The translations under genes and the position numbers were made by a program. A stretch of DNA of 64,000 nucleotides, from contig JBBBWG010015445.1 of NCBI GenBank assembly GCA_037176905.1, positions 7,217-71,216 of the forward strand. Direction: 5' to 3'. Positions 1 to 11,600 of this stretch are shown here, piece after piece. Each line of letters opens with the position of its first letter. The stretch's first letter is position 1. The stretch comes from Azolla pinnata (Eukaryota; Streptophyta; Polypodiopsida; Salviniales; Salviniaceae). The notes below the pieces were generated by a model. The model did not search any database. It saw nothing but the letters and a program-made list of their open reading frames with translations, and was not told the DNA's origin.

Positions 1-450
1 ACACAGACGAACATCCATACATAGCATGCACACGTGCACACATGTACTCATACGTACATTCATCCACTCATCCATACATACATACACACACACGCACACC
101 GACATACATACGCATGCATGTATGTATCTGCGTCTGTATGCACGCATACATGCATGTATGTATGTGTGTCTGCATGCACGCATACATGCATGCACAGCGC
201 ACATATACATGTGCACGCACACGCACATATATGCATGCATGTATGTATGTGCTCGTACGCACGCATGCATGCACACACACGAGTTACATATGCCTGCATG
301 CATGCACGTACGCACACATGCATACAAACCTATATATGTGTGGGTGTGGATTATGTATGCATGCGTGCATGTATGTATGTGTGTGTGCATGTATGTATGT
401 ATGTATGTATGTATGTATGTATGTATGTATGTATGTATGTATGTGTGCAT
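1..450. repeat. ACAT/ATGC low-complexity array
   Basis: The stretch is made of CATA, CATG, CACA and, from about 380, GTAT tetranucleotides with few other bases. All six frames stay open over parts of it and give His/Tyr/Thr or Cys/Met/Val-rich peptides, which is a by-product of the repeat and not coding. It is followed at once by a GAA tract and then the promoter of the CCT gene. Confidence 0.95.
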
Positions 451-458
451 GTGAATGG

Positions 459-512
459 AGAAGAAGAAGAAGAAGAAGAAAGAAGAAGGAAGAAGAAGAA
501 GAAGAAGAAGGA
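459..512. repeat. GAA trinucleotide tract
   Basis: Nearly pure GAA repeats with two interruptions. The tract ends about 20 bases before a TATA box. Purine-rich GAA tracts near plant start sites can act as GAGA-like elements; that role is inference here. Confidence 0.9.
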
Positions 513-533
513 GACGGCGATGGAGTTCCTGTG

Positions 534-541
534 TATAAATA
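534..541 (+). promoter_or_regulatory. TATA box of the CCT-domain gene
   Basis: The sequence GTATAAATAG fits the plant TATA consensus. A start site would fall near 565-575, giving a leader of about 185 bases that is CT-rich around 660-720, before the ATG at 755. The position relative to exon 1 makes it a credible core promoter. Confidence 0.6.
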
Positions 542-754
542 GGAACTGTGCCATGGATGTTTGTGCAGGAAACAGAGAAACCTCTGCTTCCCTTCTTCTG
601 CCTCCTCCTGCGCGCTTCCATGCGAGAGGTTTCGATCGACTGTTTGGACTCTGTGTTTTTTTATTCAATTCTTTCTTTCTGTCTTTCTTTCTTTTTCTTC
701 CGCAGTGCACCACATCTTCTTCCCCATCAGATTCCGACCTCGCTACCTCCGGCT

Positions 755-3700
755 ATGCCTTCGCTCCCCCTCCTCTTCCCCACATCCCCGTCCTCGTCGC
801 CATGGCATCCCAGCATCTATGATTTCACTACCAATTCGGTAAGCGCTTCATCATCATCATCATCATCTAATAGGTTTTTTCATGCTCTCTTCTTCTCCGC
901 GAATCTCCGAGAAATTCGAGAGAGTTCGAGTTCGTTGCGGGAAATCTTCGAGAAATTCGAGAGGGTTCTAGGCTTCTTCATGGCCCAAACTATTTCAAGG
1001 AATTTGGGCAAGTTGTAATTCAGAGAATGTAATGATGATGTGGCTGTATAATTAGTATGATGTGCAGATAGGGGCTCTGTCAATTCCCAGTGCCTACCCA
1101 CTTTTCACCATCGCCACGAACAAACCAGAGTGTCAGTAATCCAAGTAGTCAATCTGATTCAGTTGTAAGTTTGGCGATCAATCCACCATGCTAGGTTTTC
1201 GTGTACATTATGCCATTTGCAACCTGGATTATTATACGTGTTTGCCAGAAAATTGGTTAAGGATTCACAGCCATCAATCTTTAACCATGCTTTTTCCCGT
1301 GGATGATGGTAAGCATCAGGACTAGTGATGTGTAATCTCCAATAATCATCGTGCAAAATATGTCGAACTGATTTGATCATGCCTATATTGTACCTGAAAC
1401 ATTATATGGTGGAAAAGATAGAGGTGGAGATTATAGTGCGTGGATCCTATGGTGTTGACATGGAATCTAGTAAAATGCGTACAAGAAATGGAATCATATG
1501 AAGCTTCTCGTAGCTTAAGATGTTGATCCACCAGGTTGTCGATCCACATATTCTTTCTTCCTCTTGCTTTGAATAGAAATCCTTTTATTCTGAAACTGAT
1601 GAACAAAGTGGTGGAATAAACCTCAATGCTTTAAGAAGTGAGAAGAATTTTGGGAATCGAATCTAGAGAATCTAGAAGTGGGTATACCAGGCTCAACATG
1701 TGATTGATTGATGAGTTTGCTCAAATGCCTATAGGCTTATAAAGTGGCTCGGTTCGTTTGTCTTCACCTCATGAACATGGAATAACTCCATTCCATATCT
1801 GAACAGTCTCTTTGAACTGATGAATGAACTGTCATTTGCACTTGATGGATTTTAAGAAATGTGTTGCAAATTGATACGGTGTGGGTATAATCTCCCCCGC
1901 CCCCCCCACCCCCCCAATATTACCGGACATGTCCACAGCTTGGATTTGGATTTGGATTCATTTCATTTTCCTGCTCTTGCATGTGCAGAAGAAGTTGGTG
2001 TAGGGTTTAGGGTTTAGTTGTTGTCTACGCATTGATCTGAACTGGAGAACTATTATCTGTACTTATGGGTTTCAAGAAACGTATCGGTGTGTGGGGAATG
2101 ATTTCCTCCTACATACTGCTAGCTGCATCAAGTTCATATTTGGATTCATTTCATTTCCCTAGTTTTCCACGTGCAGAAAAACATGATTGGGTGTATGAGT
2201 TAGGATCTATCTGTTTTACTGGAAAACGGTTGTCTATACACTTCAAGTAATGTGGTTGGTATTCATATGGTGTGTGGGAGAGAGCTTGATCTTCCCCCCC
2301 TTACTAAGTACTAAGTTCAGATTCAGCTGGAATTCAATCTCCCTGGTTTTTGCATGTGCAGGAAATTATCTGTTCCGAGGGGGTGCCATGCCATGATGGG
2401 AAAGGAGTGGAGTATAACATCCAACAAATCCTGGACATGGTCACAAGCGCCGATGCAGGCGGGGTAAAGGTGGAGGAAAACTCTTTGTTGTTGGATTTTC
2501 AGCGAAATTCGGTTCAGGAATTGTTGATGTCCAGCTGCTTGATTGATCCCACTTCCTCCTTCTCCTTTAGAACACCCATCTTATGCTCTGAATCTTCATC
2601 TTTCCCCCCACATGGTGATTCCATGATGTTCAGCTTCCCATTGCCCATCATCCCAAACCCTAGGAGCACGAGAAATATTGGCTTTTACGATGATGCGAAT
2701 GAGGAAGCTTCTGCCACTGATGCCACATGTGAACTCGTCCCATTTACAGTATCCCCACCATCCTCACATGCACATCATCAAAGCTCCTCACATCCAGAGC
2801 TCAAGGTGATTAGCGATGGCGACACTTTGCTAGTACCGCCGTGCCCTTCAGATTCATCTTTAATTCCTTTAGAGCCATGCTTCGGAGCTCTGGCAGATTC
2901 AATTGCTAACATCGATATCGAGGATCAAATCTTGATGGTTGATCCTAGTAAGAAAACCCGTCTTGATGAAGCTTTACAGTCGGCTGCTTTCCAGTACCCG
3001 GATGTCTCTTTGCCTTTGCCTCTTTCTTCTCTTGGGTCATCATGTGTTACACATGTTGATTCGAGCATCGATCATGACATTGTTGCACAAGAGAGCTTTG
3101 GTAACCCTTCTCTGGGAGGTTACCCAAAACCTGGTATAGCACTAACTGATTGTTGCTGCGATTTGCTTGGCAGCACCAAACACCAACACCATCATCAATA
3201 TACTCCTCCTCCTCATCATGTTCCTCTTCTTCATCACCATCATCAGGATCTTGAGCCACCCTCATCACATACTTCCCTCGACGATGGCAGCATACATTTG
3301 AATATGCTTCATGGATCTACAGATCAAACCCATTCTCTAGATACTTTCAGGCTTTTGAATATATCGCGGCACCATGATCGTAACGGTGAGTTCACCCATC
3401 TGTTCCTATATGGAGATGGAGGCCATCGATCAGAGCTTGGCAACCCTGAAGTAGACTTGAAGGTGACAATGGACAGTTCCTTTACTACTAGTACTACTAC
3501 GTTCGGTTATATGCTAGCGAGGTAAAACGGGTTATTTACTTTTGCTGCATGTTTTCGCACTCATAAACGAAGCGGAGTGGGGCATTTCCAGGACCTCAGT
3601 CTGAATGTGAATGGAGTTGATGTATTGTTAAGTGATGTCCAGTTCGTATCACGCGGCATCTGCCAGTACACAAAAGATGAGAAGGAGAAGAGGATTGGCC

Positions 3701-4682
3701 GCTATCGACAGAAGCGGAACGAAAGGAACTTCAGCAAGAAAATCAAGGTATCATAGTTTCTGATTTTGTTTTCTGAATGTGAATGTAAATTTCAGGGAAT
3801 TAACCTTAAAATGTTTAGCTATTTTACTAGGGTTCTTGTCTCTGAATTCCTTACACAATTCAGCATATTTGTATTCTAGCTAAAAAGTACAAAGTAGTAA
3901 AGATTGTATTCTGATTGAAAGAATCTAGAAGCCCTGCTGGTAAATCTTAAACCCTGATATTTTACCAGGATTCTTGTCTCTAAGCTTTTGCCAAAGGTTT
4001 GCCTCATTGCCCATCTGTAAAGGTTGCACGATACGATACTCTGGTAGAGAAAAAAAGTCCAGAATCCATTCGGTAAACCTTTACCATAAGCCTAAATCTT
4101 CCTGAATCATATACCCTAAAACCTAAGCTTGGATTCTTGTCTCTAAGCTTTTGCCAAAGTTTTGTCTCATTGTCCATCTGTAAAGGTTGCACGATATTCT
4201 GGTAAAGAAAAAAAAATGTCCAGAATACATTCGCTAAACCTTCCCATGAACCCTAAATCTTCCTGAATTCGAAACCCTAAAACCTAAACTTCATTTGGAA
4301 CATGTACAGACTACTCATCCGATATATGGCAAAATAAACCCTAAATCCTGGATCCTAGATCCTAAACCCTAAATCCTAAATGTCAAAACCTTTTCCAAAG
4401 TTTTATCACTTTATCAAACAACCAGGGTGCTTTTGTCTAGTACCCATCTGTAGCAGTAAAGATTGCACCACCAAAGCAAATCCAAAATTTTCAGGCGTAT
4501 CTTTTATGCTTTGCAGAATGCATCATATTCGTAGCTTCATGATGTGAGTTTTCAGGTACTCGACAACGGTACAAATATTTGTTTTCTGGTTTCATGGCTG
4601 ACAGTATGCTTGCCGTAAAACATTAGCTGATAACCGGCCGCGGATAAAAGGAAGATTCGCAAAGATGGAGGATGCATTTTAA
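755..4682 (+). CDS. CCT-domain transcriptional regulator (CIL/ASML2-like CMF family)
   Basis: Proposed exons are 755-838, 2362-3521, 3600-3747 and 4605-4682. Phases match and the product is 489 residues. The C-terminus is a CCT domain at about residues 445-485, split by the last intron: a basic block GRYRQKRNERNFSKKIK, then YACRKTLADNRPR and KGRFAK. The RNERNFSKKIKYACRKTLAD form is typical of single-CCT proteins of the CIL/ASML2 group rather than CONSTANS-like or PRR proteins, because no B-box or receiver domain is present. Such proteins are nuclear and join NF-Y-type complexes to control sugar, plastid or flowering genes. The N-terminus (WHPSIYDF near residue 20) is short. The middle is low-complexity, rich in Ser, Pro and His, with a His cluster around 3181-3245. 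The first intron is about 1.5 kb and repetitive. A further small exon at about 1069-1132 has good splice sites but breaks phase with 2362, so it was left out. Confidence 0.8.
1840..2361. repeat. Three diverged tandem units of about 187 bp in CCT intron 1
   Basis: Three units each end in a pyrimidine-rich stretch and GTGCAG, with these ends at 1988, 2176 and 2361 (spacing 188 and 185). The units share TTGGATTCATTTCATTT, a GGTGTGTGGG-like block and a C-rich run. The last GTGCAG is the acceptor used for exon 2, so the repeat multiplies a 3-prime splice site. Confidence 0.7.
3969..4292. repeat. Tandem duplication of about 163 bp in the last CCT intron
   Basis: Two copies begin at about 3969 and 4132 with GGATTCTTGTCTCTAAGCTT. 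They carry the same order of blocks: CCATCTGTAAAGGTTGCACG, a poly-A run, GTCCAGAAT, and CCTAAATCTTCCTGAAT. Both end in CCCTAAAACCTAA, and the following 100 bases add more CCCTAAA-like words. Confidence 0.85.
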
Positions 4683-4689
4683 GGACTCA

Positions 4690-7340
4690 GTTCACTCAAT
4701 AATAATTATTAAGGAAATAATACACCTATGAACCTGGTTCTGCATTCGAATATGTTGATACACATTTGAGCTACTCGAAGGTGATACTCCGCAAACGGCA
4801 ATTTAGCTTCCTAGACAGAGATGAGAGCAATAACACCATTGGAGTATCTTTGAGCTTCCTAGACAGAGATGAGAGCAATAACACCATTGGAGCATCTTTC
4901 TAACTGACAACCAGATCAATGAAGCTGTGACACTCTTCCTAAGGTGGATGGAAGGGAACTATGGAAAAAGGAACATTTCTAATTCTCCCATGTCACCTTG
5001 CATTGGTGGGTGGATCAGTATTTAATCTGGATTTGTTGCTGAAAACACTTCAAGGTGAAATGCCTTCATTATTGCATTCGAATAATGCTTGAATGTACTA
5101 ATTTCATAGAATTATCGGGAACTTGTCATGTTTATTCAAGGTCTACATCCATCAGAACATGGTACAATTTTCCAATCCCTTGCGAATTTCATTTCTCCAC
5201 ATCCATATGAATGGCTGATGCATCACAATGTCATGTTAGATCATAATGTGGGGGTAGCACAAATTTATTGAAGATGATGCAATGAGGAACCTAATCTGCC
5301 AATAGGTGGATGGCCCCTAAACCTTATTATTATCCCTCAATACTCTGATACAATGATAATAAGCAGGCACTTAACCGTGTGTTAGTTAAGCCTAATCATG
5401 TGAGTGATTCTTGATCAGGTGTGTTTTTAAGTAGCAGTGTATTATCATGTGTTACAAAAGATTAATTGAGAAAGATCAGAGAAAAGACATAAGAGTGGGA
5501 TCATTAGTACGAAAGCAGATCAAGTACAAGATGGATTACCTCAAATCCACTTAAAAATGTCGAATCCCAAAAGAATCACTTGAGATGTTTATATGCACAC
5601 TCAAAATTTCTTTAAGTCGATTACTTACATTGATCTTTCAAGTACATTCCCATATCTGCTCAGAAATGTCAATTTTAACTTTACATGGTCAGTCTTGGAC
5701 ATCTTCGAGCTTCAATTTCCTCTGTTTTTCAGAAACATTATCAGAATTTTGGCTAGCTACCAACATTACAATTATTTGCTAAAACTTATAGGTTGGTCAG
5801 CCTCAATTCCGATTTTCAGTAACTAGGAAATCTGCCAATGAGGCCCATACAAATCGCCAGGCTAAGAAACACAAATCAAGTAAAAACCGTTGCAAATCCC
5901 CACATAATGAAGTAATTGTAGAGAGCACGTATGAACCCATTACACTCCACTGTGGTCTAGTGGGCAAAATTTTCTCCTTATTTGTACTGCTTATTGTTAC
6001 TGGTAGGAATGATTTAGTGTTTTTTCTCAGTCTGATCATCCGATTACATTTCTTTTTTTTTTCCAGTAATCACCTTGCTCTCCCACTAAATTTACACATG
6101 ATTTCATTTTCTCTCTACTGTTTGATCCATTTTCTAGAGGCATTCTATATCACTTGCCCAGAAGGCTACAATTTTATACATTTATTAGGGGCTTTAGTAC
6201 TCCTTTGCAAGAACCTGAAAATGGGTACAGAAAACAAATCCTTTGTATTAATAAATCACTGCAAAAGAGAAGAAAGCATTTTATATGGAGGTCAAACTCG
6301 AGTTTGATGTGGGAAAAAAATAGATAGCCATGATCAATTATTACATTGGTCATATTAACAAGCTCCAAATTTGGAGAAACCATGGACAGGTCATGCTTCT
6401 CTGACTGAGTTATTCCTCTGCAAATGAACAGAGCATTTGCTGTCAAAATGTTTACTCATAGCAGCTTTCACCTGGTGTAAGAACAAATGAAATTAATACA
6501 GGCAAAGCAATGAAATAGTGTCAAATTTCTGGCAATATCATAGAGAACGAAATATGTATAATCCCAATTAGAATTGATGTTTTTTTACAAAGGGGGCATA
6601 ACTATAGCAACAGTTAAGAAGTATGCCACACACAAGTTTATGCCTAAGATTGACGAAATTGATGAGATGTTCAAACATGTGTAGGAAATTACACTATGTG
6701 AAACATAATATCAGAAATCTAGATAAAAATGGCTGTTATTACTTTTTTCAACAAATCTAACCACTCTATCCACATACTGATGCTCTCGAGTGGAAGTTTT
6801 TGAAATGAACCACATCCATGCTTTCTCACCCCACGTCCTAATCAAGATTCAGAAGAAACAAGTCACAAACTTCTGAAGGTTTGAATGAATGGGCTTCAGG
6901 CGTGATTTGTGTTTTTATACCTTTGTTGCCACGACCTTCCAACAACCATGAGTGAACATTTTGCACAAACACATCGTTTTAAAAGAGAATGATGGAAAAT
7001 CCAGGGGATTTTGTATTGTGGGTGCAGATTTCCAAGATGCAAGTAAACCTCGGTTTATTATCTGGATACTAGATGATTCCCAATTATGGATCAGAAATGC
7101 AACGATCCTGGGACAAGCAAATTCATATTCAGGATTTCAAACAACCAAGTTCAGTTTTATCCCACTTGATATCGACATCGCTTCCATTGAATAGAAAGAA
7201 ACAGGATTTTCACGATTACCCATGGGGACTTTCCTAAACAACAATTCCCACCCCGGATCAAATGATGCAGATAAATTGGTTCTCTTAATTTCTTTATGCT
7301 AGAAACTAGAATAACAGCAGAATAGAGCAGGAAGGAACTA
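4690..7340. other. Intergenic region between CCT and V-ATPase D genes
   Basis: AT-rich sequence downstream of both convergent genes. A 49-bp direct tandem duplication lies at 4804-4901 (AGCTTCCTAGACAGAGATGA at 4804 and 4853). A stretch open for about 65 codons on the plus strand starts after a possible acceptor at about 5794; it is basic and has no recognised family. The rest shows short ORFs only, and no RNA gene was recognised. Confidence 0.6.
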
Positions 7341-7346
7341 ACCATT

Positions 7347-8132
7347 TTAAAAGATGACGTCTTGATCAACCTCTGGTTGAAGAAAGTTCTCTCCGCCTGT
7401 TCTGCCACCAAAGTCATCGAGCAGCTCCAACGACGTCTGCACTTTGTTTCCTGCGGCTTGCCGCCTTAGAAGGAGTTGCTTCTCGATCTCTCTCTTCTTG
7501 AACCCTTGGATCTTCTTGAGCCGAAAGAACTCCTCCCTCTCGAGCTCATCGAGCTCTCCTTTGATGTAGCTGATCGTGTTCTCGAGCCGGGGCTTCACCA
7601 CATTCTCGAGGGCATTGACCCTGCGATTCGTCGTCTTGATGGCCTCATCGAGCGTGAGGAAGGACGTCTGGAGGGATGCGAGCTCCACTAGAACTTCCAC
7701 CGCCTTGATGAAGGAAGATCGGCAGAGCTGTATCTGCTGACCACCGCGAGCAAGCCCTGTGAGGTCATTCTTCGACTGGGGCGATTCAGAGAAGTACTCG
7801 AACTTGGGCAGCTTCACGCCAGCGACATTGTCTTGCTTGGCACGCACTTTCACGCTCGCCAAAGACACATTCTCTAGAACAACATGTTTTACGTTCTCCC
7901 CCGCGGTGTATTTGGCTTCGGTGAGAGCAAAGGAGGAAGCTTTGAGGGAGTCCCCCATGGTCTCTTTGGCCTGCACGATGCGTCTTAAGATCTGCCTGAA
8001 CTGTACAGTCAACGCATCGCTCTTCTTCTTCAAGAGCTGGTGCCCTTTCGTAGCCCCGACAAGACGAGACTTCACGACTCCCAGGACAGTCACCGTTGGC
8101 ACCACGTTGAGACGCTGCCCTTGCCCCGACAT
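7347..8132 (-). CDS. VHA-D: V-type proton ATPase subunit D
   Basis: A single uninterrupted frame of 261 residues, the same length as the Arabidopsis subunit. Subunit D forms the central rotor stalk of the V1 sector with subunit F. It couples ATP hydrolysis in the A3B3 head to proton pumping across vacuolar and endomembranes. Recognisable blocks are LNVVPTVTVLGVVKSRLVGA at residues 8-27, TKGHQLLKKKSDALT just after, and the RRVNALENVVKPRLENTISY block near residue 170. The long alpha-helical N- and C-terminal arms would pair as an antiparallel coiled coil. The start is the first ATG of the frame and gives the family's MSGQ-type N-terminus. The 3-prime end converges on the CCT gene. Confidence 0.96.
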   Translation of the reverse strand: MSGQGQRLNVVPTVTVLGVVKSRLVGATKGHQLLKKKSDALTVQFRQILRRIVQAKETMGDSLKASSFALTEAKYTAGENVKHVVLENVSLASVKVRAKQDNVAGVKLPKFEYFSESPQSKNDLTGLARGGQQIQLCRSSFIKAVEVLVELASLQTSFLTLDEAIKTTNRRVNALENVVKPRLENTISYIKGELDELEREEFFRLKKIQGFKKREIEKQLLLRRQAAGNKVQTSLELLDDFGGRTGGENFLQPEVDQDVIF

Positions 8133-9540
8133 TATCCTCGACTTCTAAATCCCTTTTCTCCCCAAAGTGAGATTCTAATGCAAGATCTCTCACAGATGAG
8201 ATCTCCCTTTCTGTTCCTTACTTGATCGATAGGATCCGAAAGACAAAGATAAGATCGTGGAATCCTGTGATTGGTCTCTTCTTCTTTACCTACGCTTCAA
8301 GAATCTGTCTATAGGCTCATTCATTTCGATGCTAAAACTGATCTTATGGTTCCACCTTTCCAAATGGTTTTTCACAAGAGCTCTTTCTACTTCACGGAGG
8401 AGATCACTGTTTTGATCCTTACCCTATCGATATGATCGAAAGACAAGAAGAGAATCGTTGGAAGCCTACAATCGATCTTTCCACAATCTTTCTATGTCAC
8501 AGATGGGATCCCCTTGTATTAGATCCCCGAGACAAAGAATGGATTGTGGAATCCTATAATCTTTTTTTCTAAATCCAAATGCCTCCTTATACAAGCTTTT
8601 CTATTTCCAAGCAAGATCCTTTTTTTGTTTTTTACCCAATTCAGAGGTCCAAAATACAAAGATGTGCTCTTTTTCTTGAATTTTATGGTTTTGACAGCCA
8701 GAAGAGATTCTCCTCCTCACTCAATTGGTTGATGTATTGTGGAGTCTACCTATGTGATCACTTGATTGGTTGATAAACCGATCGTCTTAAGGATAAGTAT
8801 ACAAAGAGATGATCACAACAGCGGACTCGACCAATGAAGGAATGATGATTTCAGAAGCTTGATCCTTTAGAGGTAGAAAAAAAAACCTTCAGGAATCCAG
8901 GCAGAAATAATGAGACCGAGAGATTCCAACAAGCAGCATACTCAAAAGAGGAAGCGCAAATCGATGGAATGAATATGGAAATCGAAACATACCTGCAAAA
9001 CGATCTGAAGAATGAGGATCCCAACGAATGGGAATGATTATGCCACAGGAATTCGATCAAAGAGGTGGAAACGTCGACACCTAAAAGGGCTATCGGCAAT
9101 CATATACCTAGAATACAAATGGAGGAGAAAAACATTTGGATGAACTTGATCACCACAGACCTGGAAAAATTCGCACATCACGCACATTAAGAGCGCATAG
9201 CAGTTGAATGTACCTGAGAAAAACATGTCAAAAGCTCCCGTTTCTTCTTTTCGACGAGGATCAATCCGGAGGAAGGAGCTTCTTCAAAGGAGAATTTGAT
9301 TTCGAAACGCAAGGAGAACGCAGGGTATGGATCTGTCACCAAAAAGGAGCGAGGGACGGATCGGAAAGCCTTGCTTAGGATTTCTGATTTTGACGAGAAA
9401 CAAGGAATCGAAGAGGGGGAAAGGAGAAAACACAGAGGAAATCACCTGTCGGATTTGCTGCGGGGCGGAATCGGGAATCCCGATCGATCGTGGGCGATTT
9501 GGAGTGTCAACGGCAAGGAGGAAGAAGAAAGAGGGAGGGA
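8133..9540 (-). other. Leader and upstream region of V-ATPase D with possible 5-prime UTR intron
   Basis: No coding sequence is recognised here. On the minus strand a plausible donor (TTCTCAG followed by GTACAT) lies at about 9214. A plausible acceptor (TTGCATTAG) lies about 40 bases before the ATG. A non-coding first exon upstream of 9214 and an intron of about 1 kb would fit. This is inferred from splice-site shape only. Confidence 0.35.
8175..8620. repeat. Diverged tandem units in the V-ATPase D leader
   Basis: Blocks of the form CACAGATGAGATC, a GATCC word, a GAAAGACAAAGA-like block and GATCGTGGAATCCT recur in the same order from about 8180, 8388 and 8493, with a fainter copy near 8600. 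The units are heavily diverged and 100-205 bp apart. Confidence 0.55.
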
Positions 9541-9544
9541 CCAA

Positions 9545-10930
9545 ATTACAAAAATGGCCCCATAGTTCAAGTCAAAATTTGTTGTCTGTTCTGTTCTGTT
9601 CTGTTCTGTTTCTGTTTTGTTCTATTCTGTTCTGTTCTGTTCTGTTTCTGTTCTGTTTCTGTTCTGTTTCTGTTTCTGTTTCTGTTCTGTTCTTGAAGCA
9701 AACCCTAAGACAAGTATAGGGCAAAACCTCGAGAGGGAATCGGGTGCCGTCGGATCGAACGGTCCGAGCCCTACATATAGTTAGGCAAATGGGTCGTAGC
9801 TCCGAGCTGCAAACGACTTGTCTAGTCGTTGGAATCGGGAAGTTGTCCATTGTCTGTCTATGCATAGTTCAAGTCAGAATATCTTGTTTGTTCTGCTATG
9901 TGTTGTATCTGTATCTGTATCTGTATCTGTATTTGTACTTGTATCTGTATCTATATCTGTATCTATATGTGTATCTGTATTTGTATTTGTATTTGTATCT
10001 GTATCTGTATCTGTATCTGTATCTGTATCTACAAACGACTTGTCTAGCCGTTGGAATCGGGGAGCTGCTCGAAGCTGTCCATTGTCTGTCTATGGATAGC
10101 TCAAGTCAGAATATCTTGTTTGTTTTGCTATGTTCTGCTCTCTGTATCTGTATACGCATCTATATCTGTATCTGTATTTGTATCTGTAAATGACTTGTCT
10201 AACCGTTGGAATTGGGGAGCTGCTCGAAGCTGTCCATTGTCTGTCTATGCATAGCTCAAGTCAAAATATCTTGTTTGTTCTGCTATGTTCTGCCCTCTTC
10301 TATATCTGTATCTGTATCCATATCTGTATATGTATTTGTATCTACAAACGACTTGTCTAACCATTGGAATCGGGGAGCTGCTCGAAGCTGTCCATTGTCT
10401 GTCTATGCATAGCTCAAGTCCGAATATCTTGTTTGTTCTGCTATGTTCTGTTCTCTTCTGTATCTGTATATGTATCTGTATATGTATCTGTATCTGTATT
10501 TGTATCCGTATCTACAAACGACTTGTCTAACCGTTGGAATCGAGGAGCTGCTCGACGCTGTCCATTGTCTGTCTATGCATAGCTCAAGTCAGAATATCTT
10601 GTTAGTTCTACTATGTTCTGTTCTCCTCTATATCTGTATCTGTACCTGTATCTGTATTTGTATTTGTATTTGTATTTGTATTTGTATTTGTATCTGTATC
10701 TGAGGCGAACCCTAAGATAAGTTTAGTGCAAGGCTATAGTCTAGAAACTGGAGTTGGGAAGGGGCCAAACTACAGAAATGGACCCCTCGTTCAAGTCAAA
10801 ATTTGTTGCCTGTTCTGTTTTGTTCTGTTCTGTTTTGTTCTGCATTTGAAGCAAACGCTAAGACAAGTTAAGGGCGAAACCCTAAGAGGAATCGGGCGGA
10901 ACTTGGACCGAATGATCTTAGTTGAGCCCT
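9545..10930. repeat. Nested minisatellite: TCTGT/TATCTG arrays in a 155-222 bp unit
   Basis: Five copies of ACGACTTGTCTA...CGTTGGAATCGGGGAGC (starting near 9813, 10035, 10190, 10348, 10518) alternate with TATCTG and TTCTG runs. Each unit contains CATTGTCTGTCTATGCATAG, TCAAGTCAGAATATCTTG and a TTCTG run. The outer flanks are older, more diverged versions at 9545-9760 and 10755-10930; both have CAAATTAC/CAAACTAC, TTCAAGTCAAAATTTGTTG, GAAGCAAAC and CTAAGACAAGT. The predicted peptides are repeat artefacts. Confidence 0.93.
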
Positions 10931-10934
10931 GCAA

Positions 10935-11600
10935 GTGAGCAATGGCCGCAGATCCGAGTAATTGCTCTGGAATCGGGAGTTGTCTACCATCTGTCTCTGT
11001 AAAAGGCGAGAGCTGCCCGACTCTTTCGGTGCCAGTAAAATCTGGGTTTCTCCGCCTGATACAACGGAAGGTATTCCGAGTTTTTATGAGATCAGCTCGT
11101 GCAGTGACCGACTCCAATGTTGGGCCCAAAGAAGCCATTCACTCTTGAAGTTCTCGCTGCCAGGAAATCGGCTCCATAGTCAAGCCGTCGATCTTTCAAC
11201 TATCAAGACATGTTCCATAATCACATACAATGAGCTCCGATCGTTTCAATAGGAGAGTTGAGAGAAAATCGGATGTAAACTTCATCTCCGTCTACTTAAA
11301 TTTCTGTTTCGTTAGGTTGATCGACAAGGATTACGCACGAATATAGATGCGGATCGAGATGGGCATATCACTATTAATCTCAGACAATCCTCATTCCATA
11401 TTGACCATTTCATTAGATTCCAATGTGATATCTCAGCGATAACATAAAGGTTTTTGTTTTTACCACAAATAAGACTTATCATTAGTAGTATTAAAACTTT
11501 ACACAATAAGTGTACAATTGCATAGAAAGAGAGAGATAGGTCTATCTGCATCCCTGAACTTGTTCGCCATATCTCCTAGACTAGTGAACATATACTTCAC
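10935..11600. other. Non-coding stretch, nothing recognised
   Basis: Mixed-composition sequence with only short ORFs. The first 120 bases still resemble the minisatellite flank (TTGCTCTGGAATCGGGAG, CATCTGTCTCTGT). No gene or RNA was recognised. Confidence 0.5.

Noticed and set aside
26-822. Overlapping frames of 60-260 codons rich in His/Thr/Tyr or Cys/Met/Val
   Set aside because: They come from ACAT/GTAT repeats. Similar frames are open on both strands, and no domain or start context supports them.
9744-10703. Five similar ORFs repeating CPLSVYA/HCLSMHSSSQN peptides
   Set aside because: The similarity follows the DNA minisatellite; reading frames shift between units and there is no start or domain logic.
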